Positions 54,621 through 64,000 of a stretch of 64,000 nucleotides of DNA are shown piece by piece. Every line of letters starts with the position of its first letter. The stretch's first letter is position 1. The notes beneath the pieces were generated by a model. The model was not told the origin of the DNA. It searched no databases and saw only the letters and a program-made list of their open reading frames with translations. Made by a program: the position numbers and the translations under genes. Source of the DNA: Paenibacillus yonginensis (GTDB lineage: Bacteria; Bacillota; Bacilli; Paenibacillales; Paenibacillaceae); contig NZ_CP014167.1 of NCBI RefSeq assembly GCF_001685395.1, forward strand, positions 1,059,501-1,123,500. Direction: 5' to 3'.

Positions 54621-57600
54621 GTGAGCGGAGTGAACGACAAGAGAACACGACTGGAGCTGCTGATGAAGCAGGCCGATCTTTCAAGCGGCGTCATTGATCC
54701 TTATTTTCTGGATGGATTTATCGAGCAGGTTGAGGTCAGCCGGTCCAATAAAGAATGGAGAATCATAATTGCCAAAGAAACCTTGGTTCCGGCCCAGGTT
54801 TACCGGACCTTTTGCCTGCAAATCCGTGACCGGATGGAGCATATTGCCAAGATTACTTTCCAGTTCCGGTACGGTTCAAACCTGACGGCCAAAGAGGTAG
54901 TCGAGGAATATTGGAAGCTGTTTATTGAATGGGTGCAGCGTGAAATCCCTTCGGTAAACGGATGGATGGTTAGAGCCGTATTTGAAGTTGATGATGACCT
55001 TGTAACCGTGCAGCTCACGGATTCGATGTCGCTGGAGCTGGCGCGCAAGAAAGCCATTGACCGGGCCATTGTCGCTTTTTACGAAAGATATTTTGGATTG
55101 CCGCTGCGGGTGAAGCTGCAAACGGGTGAAAATAGCGCAGAAGCTTTCGAAGAATTCCAGCAGCGGGTGATGGAAGAGAACCGCGAAGCGATTCAGCAGC
55201 TGATGGAGAGCGTTGAGCAGGAGATTGCCCTGGAATCTGCGGAAGAAGACGGGGAAGAAGTCAAGCTGCAGATCGGATATGAGATCAAGGATCAGCCGGT
55301 TCCGCTGCAGAACATTCAGGATGAAGAGAAAAAAGCGACCATTCAAGGGACCATTTTTGGCCTGGACAGCAAAGAACTGCGCAATGGCAGCACGTTGTTT
55401 ACCTTCTATTTGACCGATTTCACCGATTCCCTGCAGATGAAGATGTTTGCCAAAAACAAAGAGGATCTTAAAGTGATGGGCAAGCTTGCTAATGGCAAGT
55501 GGGTCAAAGCCCGCGGCCGCATCGAATATGACCGGTTCATGCAGGTGCCGGAGCTGGTTATGATCCCGTCTGATCTGCATGAGGTTGGTGCTCCTGCAGG
55601 ACGTAAGGATCAGGCGGTCGAGAAGAGGGTTGAGTTCCATCTGCATACCACGATGAGTGCAATGGACGCGGTAACACCGATCGACCAATACGTCAAAATG
55701 GCGGCCAAATGGGGCCACAAAGCGATTGCCGTTACCGACCACGGCGGCGTGCAGAGCTTTCCGGATGCGGCGAAGGCCGCCAAGAAAAACGGGATTAAAA
55801 TGATCTACGGCGTTGAAGCCAATGTAGTTAATGACGATGTTGCCGTCGTACTCAATCCAGAACCCCGCGAGCTTAAAACGGCGACTTATATCGTATTCGA
55901 CATCGAAACCACCGGCTTGTCCGTTACGCAGAATAAAATCATTGAAGTAGCGGCGGTAAAAATGTTCGAGGGCAAGGAAATTGACCGGTATACGACTTTC
56001 GTGAACCCGCATGTCCGCATTCCTTACCATATTCAGCAGCTGACGAATATCAATGATGAGATGGTGCGGGATGCGCCGGATGCAGAGCCAGTGCTCAGAA
56101 AATTTGTCGAGTTTGCCGGAGACAGCATTCTGGTCGCGCATAACGCGCGGTTCGACGTCGGATTCATCAATGCCAAACTCAAGGAGCTTGGACTGAAGGA
56201 AATGGACAATCCGGTTCTGGATACGCTGGAGCTTGCGAGAATGCTGTTCCCTTCCATGAAGAACCACCGGCTCAATACGCTGGCCAACAAATATAAAGTT
56301 TCGTTGGAGAACCATCACCGCGCGATCGACGATACCCTTGCTTTGTGTGAGATTTTGAACAACCTGCTGTCGGACGCCGAGAAAATTCAGGGCCTTACGA
56401 TGCTGGACCGTTTAAACGATTACGTCGGCAAGGACTTGTCCAATGTGCGGCCGTTCCACTGCGGGATCTACGCCTTAAACCAAGTCGGCAAAAAAAATCT
56501 GTTCAAGCTGGTTTCGCTTTCTCACACCGAACACTTTAACCGGGTGCCGACCATTCCGAGAACGCTGCTCCAGGAGCTGCGCGAAGGGCTGCTCGTCATT
56601 TCCGGCTGTGAGAAAGGAGAACTCTTCGAAACGGTGCTGAACAAGTCGGTTGAGGAAGCCGAGGCGGTAGCGGAGTTCTACGATGTGCTGGAGATTCAGC
56701 CGCTTACGATGTATATGCACCTGGTCGACAAGGGGCTGGTCGGCAGCGTGGAGGAGCTGGAGACGGCGATCCGCAAGGTTTGCGAGATCGGCGCCAAGCT
56801 GGGCAAACCGGTTATTGCCACCGGCAACGTGCATTATCTGGAGCCGCGCGACAAGCTGTTCCGCGACATTACGATCCACGGCATTACCGGCTTCAGCCCG
56901 CTGAAGGATATTCGCAAGCCGGATGCCCATTTCCGCACGACGGATGAAATGCTGGCCGAATTCAGCTTCCTGGGCGAAGAGAAAGCCATGGAGGTTGTCG
57001 TGACTAATACCTCGGAGCTGGCTGACCGCTTTGAGGAAATCCAGCTGTTCCCGGACAAGCTGTTTACGCCGATTATCGACGGGGCGGATGAGGAGATCCG
57101 CAATAAATGTTATGACACGGCAAGGTCCATTTACGGCGAGGATCTGCCGGAGGTCGTGGTAGCCCGGCTGGAGAAAGAGCTGGAGCCGATTATTAAATAC
57201 GGTTTCTCGGCCAACTATCTGATCTCCGAACGTCTCGTTAAGAAATCCAACCAAGACGGCTATCTGGTTGGTTCCCGGGGTTCCGTCGGCTCGTCCGTCG
57301 TAGCTACTTTCCTGGGAATTTCGGAAGTTAATCCGCTGCCTGCCCATTACATTTGCCAGAATCCAGACTGCAGACACAGCGAGTGGTTCCTGGACGGCAG
57401 CGTACCCAGCGGATTCGACCTTCCAGACAAGGATTGCCCGAAATGCGGGAACAAGCTGAAAGGCGAAGGACAGGACATCCCGTTCGAAACGTTCCTGGGC
57501 TTTAAAGGCGACAAGGTTCCCGATATCGACTTGAACTTTTCTGGGGAATACCAGCCGCATGCGCATAATTATACGAAGGTGCTGTTCGGTGAAAAAAGCG

Positions 57601-58943
57601 TGTTCCGGGCCGGAACGATCGGTACGGTCGCCGAGAAGACCGCGTTTGGTTTCGCCAAGAAATACGAAGAGGAGCACGGCAAGAAGTGGCGCGGCGCCGA
57701 GCTGAACCGGCTTGCTGCCGGCTGTACGGGCGTTAAACGCAGTACCGGCCAGCATCCCGGCGGGATCGTGGTAGTCCCGGATTACATGGAAGTTGACGAT
57801 ATTACGCCGGTGCAGTATCCGGCCGATGATACAAGCTCGGAATGGAAAACGACCCACTTTGATTACCACGCTTTCGACGCCAACCTGCTCAAACTTGATA
57901 TTCTGGGACACGATGATCCGACCATGATGCGGATGCTTCAGGATTTGACGGGTGTCGACCCGACAACGATTCCCATGAATGATCCGAAGGTTATGAGCAT
58001 GTTCAACTCAACGGAAGCGCTTGGCGTTCGGCCGGATCAGATCCGCACGCCGGTAGCGACCTACGGCATTCCGGAGATGGGCACCAAATTTGTGCGTCAG
58101 ATGCTGATCGAATCGCAGCCGTCCTCTTTTGCCGACTTGCTGCAGATTTCAGGATTGTCGCACGGGACGGGCGTTTGGCTCGGCAACGCCCAGGAATTGA
58201 TCAAGAACGGGACTTGCAACATCAAAACCGTAATCGGCTGTCGTGACGATATTATGCTGTTCCTGATTTATAAAGCAGGCATGGATGCCAGCCTGGCCTT
58301 TAAAATTACGGAAAGCGTACGTAAAGGCAAAGGCCTGACACCGGAGTGGATTGAAGAAATGAAGCGCTGCAAGGTGCCGAACTGGTACATTGATTCCTGC
58401 CTCAAGATTCAGTACATGTTCCCGAAAGCCCACGCCGCAGCTTATGTTATCTCTGCTGTGCGTACAGCATATTTCAAGCTTTATCATCCAATTGAATATT
58501 ATGCGACCTACTTCTCGGTCCGCGGTGAAGATTTTGATATTGAGCTATTCTGCCAAGGTTATGAAGCGATCAACCGGAAAATCGACGAAATCGAGCAAAA
58601 GGGCTTCCAGGCGCTGCCTAAGGAAAAAAGCATGCTGCCGATTTTGGAAATGGCGCTGGAAATGACGGCCCGGGGCTTCAGCTTCAAGAGCATTGATCTG
58701 TACCGTTCTGACGCTACAAAGTTTATCGTAGACGGGGATTCATTAATTCCTCCGTTTTCCGCACTGGCGGGAATCGGGGAGAACGCCGCCAAAAATATCG
58801 CGGCCGCCAAAGAGCAAGGCGAATTTTTGTCCATTGAGGATTTCCAGCAGAAATCCAAAGCGAGTAAAACGATTATTGAGCTGCTCGGACAGCTGGGCTG
58901 CTTCCGCGGCCTGCCGGAAAGCAATCAGCTTTCCTTGTTTTAA
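54621..58943 (+). CDS. polC: DNA polymerase III PolC-type alpha subunit
   Basis: Main replicative polymerase of low-GC Gram-positives. The 1440-residue protein has an N-terminal domain, an OB fold (about 230-320), a PHP domain (EFHLHTTMSAMDAV near 337) split by a DEDD 3'-5' exonuclease with Asp427 and Glu429 (VFDIETTGLS), a zinc finger (CQNPDC...CPKCG near 912-945), the catalytic palm with PDIDLNFSGEYQ near 965, and a helix-hairpin-helix end (ALAGIGENAAKNIAAAK). Start GTG 54621 after AAGGGGGAAG. proS, which precedes polC in B. subtilis, is absent. Confidence 0.98.
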   Translation: MSGVNDKRTRLELLMKQADLSSGVIDPYFLDGFIEQVEVSRSNKEWRIIIAKETLVPAQVYRTFCLQIRDRMEHIAKITFQFRYGSNLTAKEVVEEYWKLFIEWVQREIPSVNGWMVRAVFEVDDDLVTVQLTDSMSLELARKKAIDRAIVAFYERYFGLPLRVKLQTGENSAEAFEEFQQRVMEENREAIQQLMESVEQEIALESAEEDGEEVKLQIGYEIKDQPVPLQNIQDEEKKATIQGTIFGLDSKELRNGSTLFTFYLTDFTDSLQMKMFAKNKEDLKVMGKLANGKWVKARGRIEYDRFMQVPELVMIPSDLHEVGAPAGRKDQAVEKRVEFHLHTTMSAMDAVTPIDQYVKMAAKWGHKAIAVTDHGGVQSFPDAAKAAKKNGIKMIYGVEANVVNDDVAVVLNPEPRELKTATYIVFDIETTGLSVTQNKIIEVAAVKMFEGKEIDRYTTFVNPHVRIPYHIQQLTNINDEMVRDAPDAEPVLRKFVEFAGDSILVAHNARFDVGFINAKLKELGLKEMDNPVLDTLELARMLFPSMKNHRLNTLANKYKVSLENHHRAIDDTLALCEILNNLLSDAEKIQGLTMLDRLNDYVGKDLSNVRPFHCGIYALNQVGKKNLFKLVSLSHTEHFNRVPTIPRTLLQELREGLLVISGCEKGELFETVLNKSVEEAEAVAEFYDVLEIQPLTMYMHLVDKGLVGSVEELETAIRKVCEIGAKLGKPVIATGNVHYLEPRDKLFRDITIHGITGFSPLKDIRKPDAHFRTTDEMLAEFSFLGEEKAMEVVVTNTSELADRFEEIQLFPDKLFTPIIDGADEEIRNKCYDTARSIYGEDLPEVVVARLEKELEPIIKYGFSANYLISERLVKKSNQDGYLVGSRGSVGSSVVATFLGISEVNPLPAHYICQNPDCRHSEWFLDGSVPSGFDLPDKDCPKCGNKLKGEGQDIPFETFLGFKGDKVPDIDLNFSGEYQPHAHNYTKVLFGEKSVFRAGTIGTVAEKTAFGFAKKYEEEHGKKWRGAELNRLAAGCTGVKRSTGQHPGGIVVVPDYMEVDDITPVQYPADDTSSEWKTTHFDYHAFDANLLKLDILGHDDPTMMRMLQDLTGVDPTTIPMNDPKVMSMFNSTEALGVRPDQIRTPVATYGIPEMGTKFVRQMLIESQPSSFADLLQISGLSHGTGVWLGNAQELIKNGTCNIKTVIGCRDDIMLFLIYKAGMDASLAFKITESVRKGKGLTPEWIEEMKRCKVPNWYIDSCLKIQYMFPKAHAAAYVISAVRTAYFKLYHPIEYYATYFSVRGEDFDIELFCQGYEAINRKIDEIEQKGFQALPKEKSMLPILEMALEMTARGFSFKSIDLYRSDATKFIVDGDSLIPPFSALAGIGENAAKNIAAAKEQGEFLSIEDFQQKSKASKTIIELLGQLGCFRGLPESNQLSLF

Positions 58944-59019
58944 CAATCTGCTGTAGTCCGGCAGAGCGCGAAACGGGCGTGGCATAAGGCTTTGCGGCTT
59001 TCCGGCCTGGCTCATTCAC

Positions 59020-59048
59020 TTGTCACTATTTACGGAATATGTTATAAT
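59020..59048 (+). promoter_or_regulatory. promoter of the rimP-nusA-infB operon
   Basis: TTGTCA (59020-59025), a 17-base spacer and TATAAT (59043-59048) preceded by TGT, an extended -10. Strong vegetative promoter. Confidence 0.9.
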
Positions 59049-59080
59049 TCCATTGTCAATCATGAAGATAGAACCGTTGT

Positions 59081-59108
59081 TTAAAGAGTGGGGAAACCCA
59101 CTCTTTAA
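59081..59108 (+). other. perfect hairpin with GAAA tetraloop in the rimP leader
   Basis: TTAAAGAGTGGG (59081-59092), loop GAAA, CCCACTCTTTAA (59097-59108), then TCTTTGG. Twelve perfect pairs capped by a GNRA loop. It lies between the promoter and rimP and could be a NusA-responsive terminator or a stability stem. Confidence 0.75.
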
Positions 59109-59147
59109 TCTTTGGTATAGATGAATGAGGGTATGGAGGTTGAAAGC

Positions 59148-59609
59148 TTGAGCACACCGAAGATCAAAGCGGCTGTGGAAGAAATGATTTTGCCCTATTT
59201 GGAGGATAACGGATTCGAGCTGGTCGATGTCGAGTACGTGAAGGAAGGCAGCAACTGGTTTCTTCGCGTCTTTGTTGACAAGGAAGGCGGCATTGATATC
59301 GATGACTGCGGTCGAATCAGCGAGGTTCTGAGCGAGAAGCTGGACAAGAACGACCCGATTCCTTCGGCTTATTTCCTGGAGGTTTCCTCTCCCGGCGCGG
59401 AGCGTCCGTTGAAGAAAGCGGAGGATGTCAAGAAGGCCGTCGGCAAAGACGTGTTTGTGACTACATACGAACCCGTGAACGGCCAGAAGGAATTCGAGGG
59501 ACGCCTTCTTTCGTTTGAGCAGGAGGAGCTGCTGATTCAAGTCGGCAAGAAGGAGTACAGCATCCCATACGGCAAAGTCGCCAGTGCACGACTGGCTATT
59601 ATTTTTTAA
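59148..59609 (+). CDS. rimP: ribosome maturation factor RimP
   Basis: Needed for 30S assembly. The 153-residue protein has FELVDVEYVKEGSNWFLRVFVDKEGG, DDCGRISEVLSEKLD and LEVSSPGAERPLKK. TTG 59148 follows TGGAGGTTG; the frame is open to 59121 with weaker support. First gene of the nusA-infB operon. Confidence 0.96.
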   Translation: MSTPKIKAAVEEMILPYLEDNGFELVDVEYVKEGSNWFLRVFVDKEGGIDIDDCGRISEVLSEKLDKNDPIPSAYFLEVSSPGAERPLKKAEDVKKAVGKDVFVTTYEPVNGQKEFEGRLLSFEQEELLIQVGKKEYSIPYGKVASARLAIIF

Positions 59610-59658
59610 GGCGATCAGGTTAAACGGGGTATATTTTGAAAGGGGGAGCTTGAGGCAA

Positions 59659-60756
59659 ATGAGTATGGATTTTATTGAAGCCTTAAATGAGTTGGAAAGA
59701 GAGAAAGGGATCAGCAAGGACATTCTGTTCGAAGCGATTGAAGCCGCGTTGATTTCTAGTTATAAGCGTAATTTCAATACGGCTCAGAATGTTCGTGTTG
59801 ATATGAACCGCAACACCGGCGGTATCAAAGTGTTTGCACGCAAGCTGGTCGTTGAAGAAGTGCTGGATCCCCGCACGGAGATTTCGCTGCCGGCTGCGCG
59901 TGAAATCCATCCCGGATTTCAAATTGATGATGTAGCTGAAATTGAGGTTACCCCTCGCGATTTCGGACGTATCGCCGCGCAAACCGCCAAGCAGGTCGTG
60001 ACCCAGCGTATCCGTGAAGCGGAACGCGGGCTGATTTATAACGCCTTCGTGGACAAAGAGGAAGATATCGTAACCGGTATCGTCCAGCGCCAGGATCTTC
60101 GCAATATTTACGTGGATCTCGGCAAAGTGGAAGCGCATCTTCCGCTCAACGAACTGATGCCGAATGAGAAATTCAAACACAACGACCGCATCAAAGCTTA
60201 CATTACAAAAGTTGAGAATACGACAAAAGGTCCTCAAATCCTGTTATCCCGCAGTCATCCGGGCCTGCTAAAACGTTTGTTCGAGCTGGAGGTTCCGGAA
60301 ATTTACGACGGTGTTGTGGAGATTAAATCGGTTGCACGCGAGGCGGGGTTCCGTTCCAAAATCGCCGTTTATTCCCGCAATGCTGAGGTTGATCCGGTGG
60401 GCTCGTGTGTAGGTCCCAAAGGCCAGCGCGTGCAAACGATCGTCAATGAGCTGCGCGGCGAGAAGATTGATATCGTGCGCTACTCCGATAATGTGGAGGA
60501 ATATGTAGCAAATGCGCTCAGCCCGTCCAAGGTGCTGGAGGTACAGGTTTTTGAAGCCGAGAAGATGGCCCGCGTAATCGTGCCTGATTATCAGCTTTCC
60601 CTGGCCATCGGCATCAAAGGCCAGAACGCGCGCCTGGCTGCCAAGTTAACCGGCTGGAAGATTGATATCAAAAGTGAAACCCAGGCGGAAGAAGAATTTG
60701 GCAGACCGATTTCGGATGGCGAAGAAATGCCGCAGGATTCCGTCTCAGTTGATTAA
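59659..60756 (+). CDS. nusA: transcription termination/antitermination factor NusA
   Basis: Binds RNA polymerase and modulates pausing, termination and antitermination. The 365-residue protein has the N-terminal polymerase-binding domain, S1 domain (about 135-200, GIVQRQDLRNIYVDLGKVEAHLP), and KH1/KH2 (VGSCVGPKGQRVQTIVNEL, LAIGIKGQNARLAAKLTGW). It lacks the acidic repeats of E. coli NusA, normal for Firmicutes. ATG 59659 (MSMDFIEAL) is chosen; ATG 59665 is also possible. Confidence 0.97.
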   Translation: MSMDFIEALNELEREKGISKDILFEAIEAALISSYKRNFNTAQNVRVDMNRNTGGIKVFARKLVVEEVLDPRTEISLPAAREIHPGFQIDDVAEIEVTPRDFGRIAAQTAKQVVTQRIREAERGLIYNAFVDKEEDIVTGIVQRQDLRNIYVDLGKVEAHLPLNELMPNEKFKHNDRIKAYITKVENTTKGPQILLSRSHPGLLKRLFELEVPEIYDGVVEIKSVAREAGFRSKIAVYSRNAEVDPVGSCVGPKGQRVQTIVNELRGEKIDIVRYSDNVEEYVANALSPSKVLEVQVFEAEKMARVIVPDYQLSLAIGIKGQNARLAAKLTGWKIDIKSETQAEEEFGRPISDGEEMPQDSVSVD

Positions 60757-60782
60757 GTTTGAGTAGGACGGGGGGCTAGGTC

Positions 60783-61094
60783 ATGAAGACAAGAAAAGTG
60801 CCGCTGCGCAAATGTGTGGCATGCCAGCAGATGATGCCTAAGAAAGAGCTGATTCGGGTAGTCAAGACTCCTGAAGGCGAGATTATGATCGACCTCACCG
60901 GCAAGAAGTCAGGACGCGGAGCTTATTTGTGCGGAAGTGTAGCTTGCTTCAAGCTGGCGCACAAGAACCGTTCGCTCGACCGTGCACTGAAATCGCCGGT
61001 GCATTCGGACATTTATGAGCAGCTTGCTAAAGATTTCGTCGCCGTGGAAGAAGAGTTTATCAACTCCCGGAACGGGAGCGAAGATGATGAGTAG
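60783..61094 (+). CDS. rnpM: RNase P modulator RnpM (YlxR)
   Basis: YlxR family protein of 103 residues. It starts TRKVPLRKCVACQQMMPKKELIRVVKTP and continues GRGAYLCGSVACFKLAHKNRSLDRAL. The family was recently reported to bind RNase P RNA. It has two CxxC-like groups (CVAC and CGSVAC). GGGGGG precedes the ATG. The last bases overlap ylxQ. Confidence 0.94.
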   Translation: MKTRKVPLRKCVACQQMMPKKELIRVVKTPEGEIMIDLTGKKSGRGAYLCGSVACFKLAHKNRSLDRALKSPVHSDIYEQLAKDFVAVEEEFINSRNGSEDDE

Positions 61095-61413
61095 CAAAGC
61101 TTTGTCGCAGCTTGGGCTGGCTATGCGCGCCGGCAAAGTGATCACCGGGGATGAGATCGTGACTAAATCCATCCGCTCATCGGAAGCCAAGCTGGTCATT
61201 GTGGCTGGCGATGCTTCACTCAATACACGTAAGAAATTCCGCGACAAATGCGGAACTTATCAAGTTCCTTTGCTGATTGGATTTGATCGGGAAAGCCTTG
61301 GAGCCAGTGTGGGCAAGCCGGAAAGGGTGGTGCTCGCGCTGACGGATCAAGGATTCGCAAACCTATTGCGTAAAACCGTGAGTATGACGTCGGAGGTGGA
61401 GTATATTGAGTAA
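61084..61413 (+). CDS. rplGA: L7Ae-family RNA-binding protein YlxQ
   Basis: A 109-residue protein of the ribosomal L7Ae/L30e fold that binds kink-turn [45 protein letters not shown] and a [16 protein letters not shown] end. Its start overlaps rnpM; ATGs at 61084 and 61087 are both possible after GGGAG (61074-61078). The end overlaps infB. Confidence 0.94.
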   Translation: MMSSKALSQLGLAMRAGKVITGDEIVTKSIRSSEAKLVIVAGDASLNTRKKFRDKCGTYQVPLLIGFDRESLGASVGKPERVVLALTDQGFANLLRKTVSMTSEVEYIE

Positions 61414-64000
61414 ACAAGAGAACAAAGATAAACTGAGAGTGTACGAATATGCCAAGTCGCTAAATATGAGCAGTAAGGAAATTATCACCATTCTTAAACG
61501 CCTGGACATTCCTGTGAACAACCACATGAGTGTTATGGAGAATGACGCGGTCTCCAAGGTGGAACAATTTTTTAAAGATATTAAAAACAATGCAGCAGCC
61601 AAACGCGATAGTGCTGCCGCTTCGGGCGGAGGACAGGCGAAAGCGGCTTCTGTTTCTTCCTCGGGGAACGGAAGAACCCCGGAATCGAAGTCTCAAACGC
61701 AGGCAGGTCAAGACAATTCCGCTATAAGAAGCACCAGCAACAACAAAAATCAATCAGAAAAGCAGGTAAGCATGAATAACAATAAAACGACGAACCAAAC
61801 GAAGAGCGCCGGAGTGGCGACACAAACCAGAAGCAATCAATCCAACGGCAGCAGTCAGAATAACAGCGGAAGTCGACCATCTTCCCAAGGGGGAGATCGT
61901 CAAGGTTCTGGACGTCCGCAAGGCCAGAACAACCGTCCCAACCCAAGCGGCGGTCCAAAACGTGGACCGCAGAACAGCGGCAGCCGTCCATCCCAGGGCG
62001 GAGGCCAAGGAGGAAATCGTCCGGCCCAAGGAGGCGGACAGGGCGGTGCGAACCGACCTCAGTCTTCAGCGAACCGCAGCGGCGGCGACTCAGGTCGTCC
62101 GGGCTCTACGCAGGACAGAGCAAGACGCGATGGCGGCGGCAACAACCGCGGCGGACAGAAACGTTTTGAAGATGGCAACAGAGGTGGTTTCCGCGGCGGC
62201 AACAATAATCGCGGTGGCAGAGGGGGCCGCGGCGGCAAAGGCGGTCAACAGCAGGAACGCCGGGAGAAAATTGACAATACGCCTAAGAAAATTATTGTCC
62301 GCGGCGAAATGACCGTCGGTGAAACAGCCAAACTGCTCCATAAAGATGCTTCTGAAGTGATTAAGAAGCTGATCTCTTTGGGAGTTATGGCGACGATCAA
62401 CCAAGAGCTGGATATGGATACGATCCTGCTGCTTGCCGGTGATTTCGGTGTGGAAGTTGAAGTGAAGATACCGGTTGAAGATGACCGCTTTGAAACCTTG
62501 GAGGAAAATGACGATCCGGCCGATCTGGAAGTCCGTCCGCCGGTCGTTACGATCATGGGCCACGTTGACCATGGTAAAACGACATTGCTTGATACGATCC
62601 GCTCAACCAGCGTAACTGCTGGCGAAGCCGGCGGTATCACCCAGCATATCGGCGCTTACCAGGTTGAAATTAATCATAAGAAAATCACGTTCCTCGATAC
62701 GCCGGGCCACGAAGCCTTTACAGCTATGCGTGCGCGCGGCGCTCAGGTAACAGATATGACGATAATTGTGGTAGCAGCCGATGACGGCGTTATGCCGCAG
62801 ACGGTAGAGGCCATCAACCATGCCAAAGCGGCTGGCCTGCCGATCATTGTAGCGGTCAACAAAATCGACAAACCGGGTGCCAATCCGGACAAAGTCAAAC
62901 AAGAGCTTACGGAATATGAACTGGTTCCGGAAGAATGGGGCGGGGATACGATCTTCGTTAACGTTTCAGCGAAACAGAAGCTCGGCATCGAAGAACTGCT
63001 CGAAATGATTCTGCTGGTCGCTGAAGTGAATGAATATAAAGCCAACCCGAATAAACGGGCCAGAGGTACGGTTATTGAAGCCGAGCTCGATAAAGGCCGC
63101 GGTCCTGTTGCCCGCGTACTCGTACAGCACGGTACGCTGAAGATCGGCGACGCGTTTGTAGCCGGCAACTGCTTCGGCCGCGTGCGTGCCATGGTGAACG
63201 ACAAAGGCCGCCGCTTGAAGGAAGCAGGTCCTTCCACACCGGTAGAGATCACCGGGTTGACCGAGGTTCCAGGCGCGGGCGATCCGTTTATGGTGTTCGA
63301 GGACGAGCGCAAAGCCCGTTCCATCGCCGATAAACGTTCGATCACCCATCGTCAGTCCGAGCTTAACAGCAACACGCGTGTTACGCTGGATGATCTGTTT
63401 AATGCGATCAAAGAAGGCGAAATCAAAGACCTCAACGTGATTATCAAAGGTGACGTTCAAGGCTCCGTAGAAGCTTTGAAGAGCTCGCTGGCGAAGATCG
63501 AGGTTGAAGGCGTACGCGTTAAGATCATTCACAGCGGCGCTGGCGCTATCACCGAATCCGATATCATCCTGGCGGCGGCTTCGAATGCCATCGTAATCGG
63601 CTTTAACGTTCGTCCTGAAGCCCAGGCGAAATTGACAGCCGAGCAGGAGAAAGTAGACATCCGCTTGCATCGCGTTATCTATAACGTGATCGAAGAGATC
63701 GAACAGGCGATGAAAGGGATGCTTGATCCGGTCTTCAAGGAATCGGTTATCGGCCATGCCGAAGTGCGGAATACCTTTAAGATCAGTAAAGTCGGCACGA
63801 TTGCCGGTTGTATGGTTACCTCCGGTAAAATTTCCCGCTCTGCTGAAGCGCGCCTGATCCGTGACGGCATCGTCATCTTTGAAGGCAAAATCGATTCCCT
63901 GAAACGCTTCAAAGACGACGCTAAAGAGGTTGCACAAGGCTACGAGTGCGGCATTACGCTTGACGGCTACAATGACCTTAAAGAGGGCGACACAATCGAA
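61406..64000 (+). CDS. infB: translation initiation factor IF-2 (3' end beyond window)
   Basis: GTPase that brings fMet-tRNA to the 30S subunit. The visible 865 residues have the IF2 N domain ([31 protein letters not shown]), a Gly/Asn/Gln/Arg/Ser-rich region (about 65-285) with RGG-like stretches ([11 protein letters not shown]), the preG domain, and the G domain with GHVDHGKT at 385-392, DTPGHEAF and NKIDKP, then domains II, III and the start of IV. TTG 61406 after GGAGGTGG. An internal ATG at 61773 could give a shorter isoform. No frameshift seen. Confidence 0.97.
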   Translation, partial: MSKQENKDKLRVYEYAKSLNMSSKEIITILKRLDIPVNNHMSVMENDAVSKVEQFFKDIKNNAAAKRDSAAASGGGQAKAASVSSSGNGRTPESKSQTQAGQDNSAIRSTSNNKNQSEKQVSMNNNKTTNQTKSAGVATQTRSNQSNGSSQNNSGSRPSSQGGDRQGSGRPQGQNNRPNPSGGPKRGPQNSGSRPSQGGGQGGNRPAQGGGQGGANRPQSSANRSGGDSGRPGSTQDRARRDGGGNNRGGQKRFEDGNRGGFRGGNNNRGGRGGRGGKGGQQQERREKIDNTPKKIIVRGEMTVGETAKLLHKDASEVIKKLISLGVMATINQELDMDTILLLAGDFGVEVEVKIPVEDDRFETLEENDDPADLEVRPPVVTIMGHVDHGKTTLLDTIRSTSVTAGEAGGITQHIGAYQVEINHKKITFLDTPGHEAFTAMRARGAQVTDMTIIVVAADDGVMPQTVEAINHAKAAGLPIIVAVNKIDKPGANPDKVKQELTEYELVPEEWGGDTIFVNVSAKQKLGIEELLEMILLVAEVNEYKANPNKRARGTVIEAELDKGRGPVARVLVQHGTLKIGDAFVAGNCFGRVRAMVNDKGRRLKEAGPSTPVEITGLTEVPGAGDPFMVFEDERKARSIADKRSITHRQSELNSNTRVTLDDLFNAIKEGEIKDLNVIIKGDVQGSVEALKSSLAKIEVEGVRVKIIHSGAGAITESDIILAAASNAIVIGFNVRPEAQAKLTAEQEKVDIRLHRVIYNVIEEIEQAMKGMLDPVFKESVIGHAEVRNTFKISKVGTIAGCMVTSGKISRSAEARLIRDGIVIFEGKIDSLKRFKDDAKEVAQGYECGITLDGYNDLKEGDTIE

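Noticed and set aside
62000..62260. CRISPR or tandem DNA repeat inside infB
   Set aside because: The repetition is at the level of Gly/Arg/Asn codons with irregular spacing; no direct repeat-spacer structure.

Overview
The window is one continuous stretch of low-to-moderate GC Gram-positive chromosome, and all 63 recognised genes lie on the + strand. Gene order (rnhB, ylqG-ylqH, sucCD, dprA, topA, trmFO, hslVU, then a roughly 32-kb fla/che operon, then rpsB, tsf, pyrH, frr, uppS, cdsA, dxr, rseP, polC, rimP, nusA, rnpM, ylxQ, infB) matches the Bacillus subtilis 1.6-1.7 Mb region. The details point to Paenibacillus or a close relative: a short 216-residue EF-Ts, many UUG starts, and no codV/xerC, codY or proS at their usual positions. 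This is conserved core chromosome. I saw no tRNA, rRNA, CRISPR array, insertion sequence, prophage or integrated island.

Region by region. 1-5.4 kb: RNase HII; a two-gene module of an Ala/Pro-rich FliK-like protein (ylqG) and a free-standing FlhB C-terminal domain (ylqH); the YraN nuclease; and comM, broken by a one-base frameshift. 5.4-14.6 kb: succinyl-CoA synthetase behind a strong CcpA (cre) site, then DNA processing (DprA, TopA), tRNA methylation (TrmFO) and the HslVU protease, closed by a strong terminator. 14.7-15.0 kb: an AT-rich control region with two inverted repeats. 15.0-46.8 kb: the flagellar basal body, motor-switch, export, chemotaxis and sigma-D genes. They are often overlapped or coupled and end in four small poorly characterised membrane or linker genes. 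46.8-51.8 kb: translation, UMP kinase and lipid-carrier genes. 51.8-64 kb: isoprenoid (dxr), RseP, PolC and the rimP-nusA-rnpM-ylxQ-infB operon; infB runs off the end.

How the genes work together. The fla/che block encodes rod (FlgB, FlgC, FliE), MS-ring (FliF), C-ring (FliG, FliM, FliY), export ATPase complex (FliH, FliI, FliJ), export gate (FliO, P, Q, R, FlhB, FlhA), hook building (FliK, FlgD, FlgE), placement (FlhF, FlhG), Firmicutes-type chemotaxis (CheA, W, Y, B, C, D) and the late sigma factor (SigD). ylqG-ylqH resembles a second copy of the FliK-FlhB substrate-switch pair lying outside that operon.

The most notable anomaly is a set of three one-base insertions in homopolymer runs: T7 in comM, A7 in fliJ and T6 near the end of cdsA. 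Removing one base at each site restores a normal family sequence. Base-calling error is the simplest explanation, and slippage or true mutation is possible. I found no clearly new defence or metabolic system. The best candidates for undescribed biology are the ylqG-ylqH module, the four small genes at the end of the fla/che operon, and the structured control regions before flgB, flgE and pyrH.
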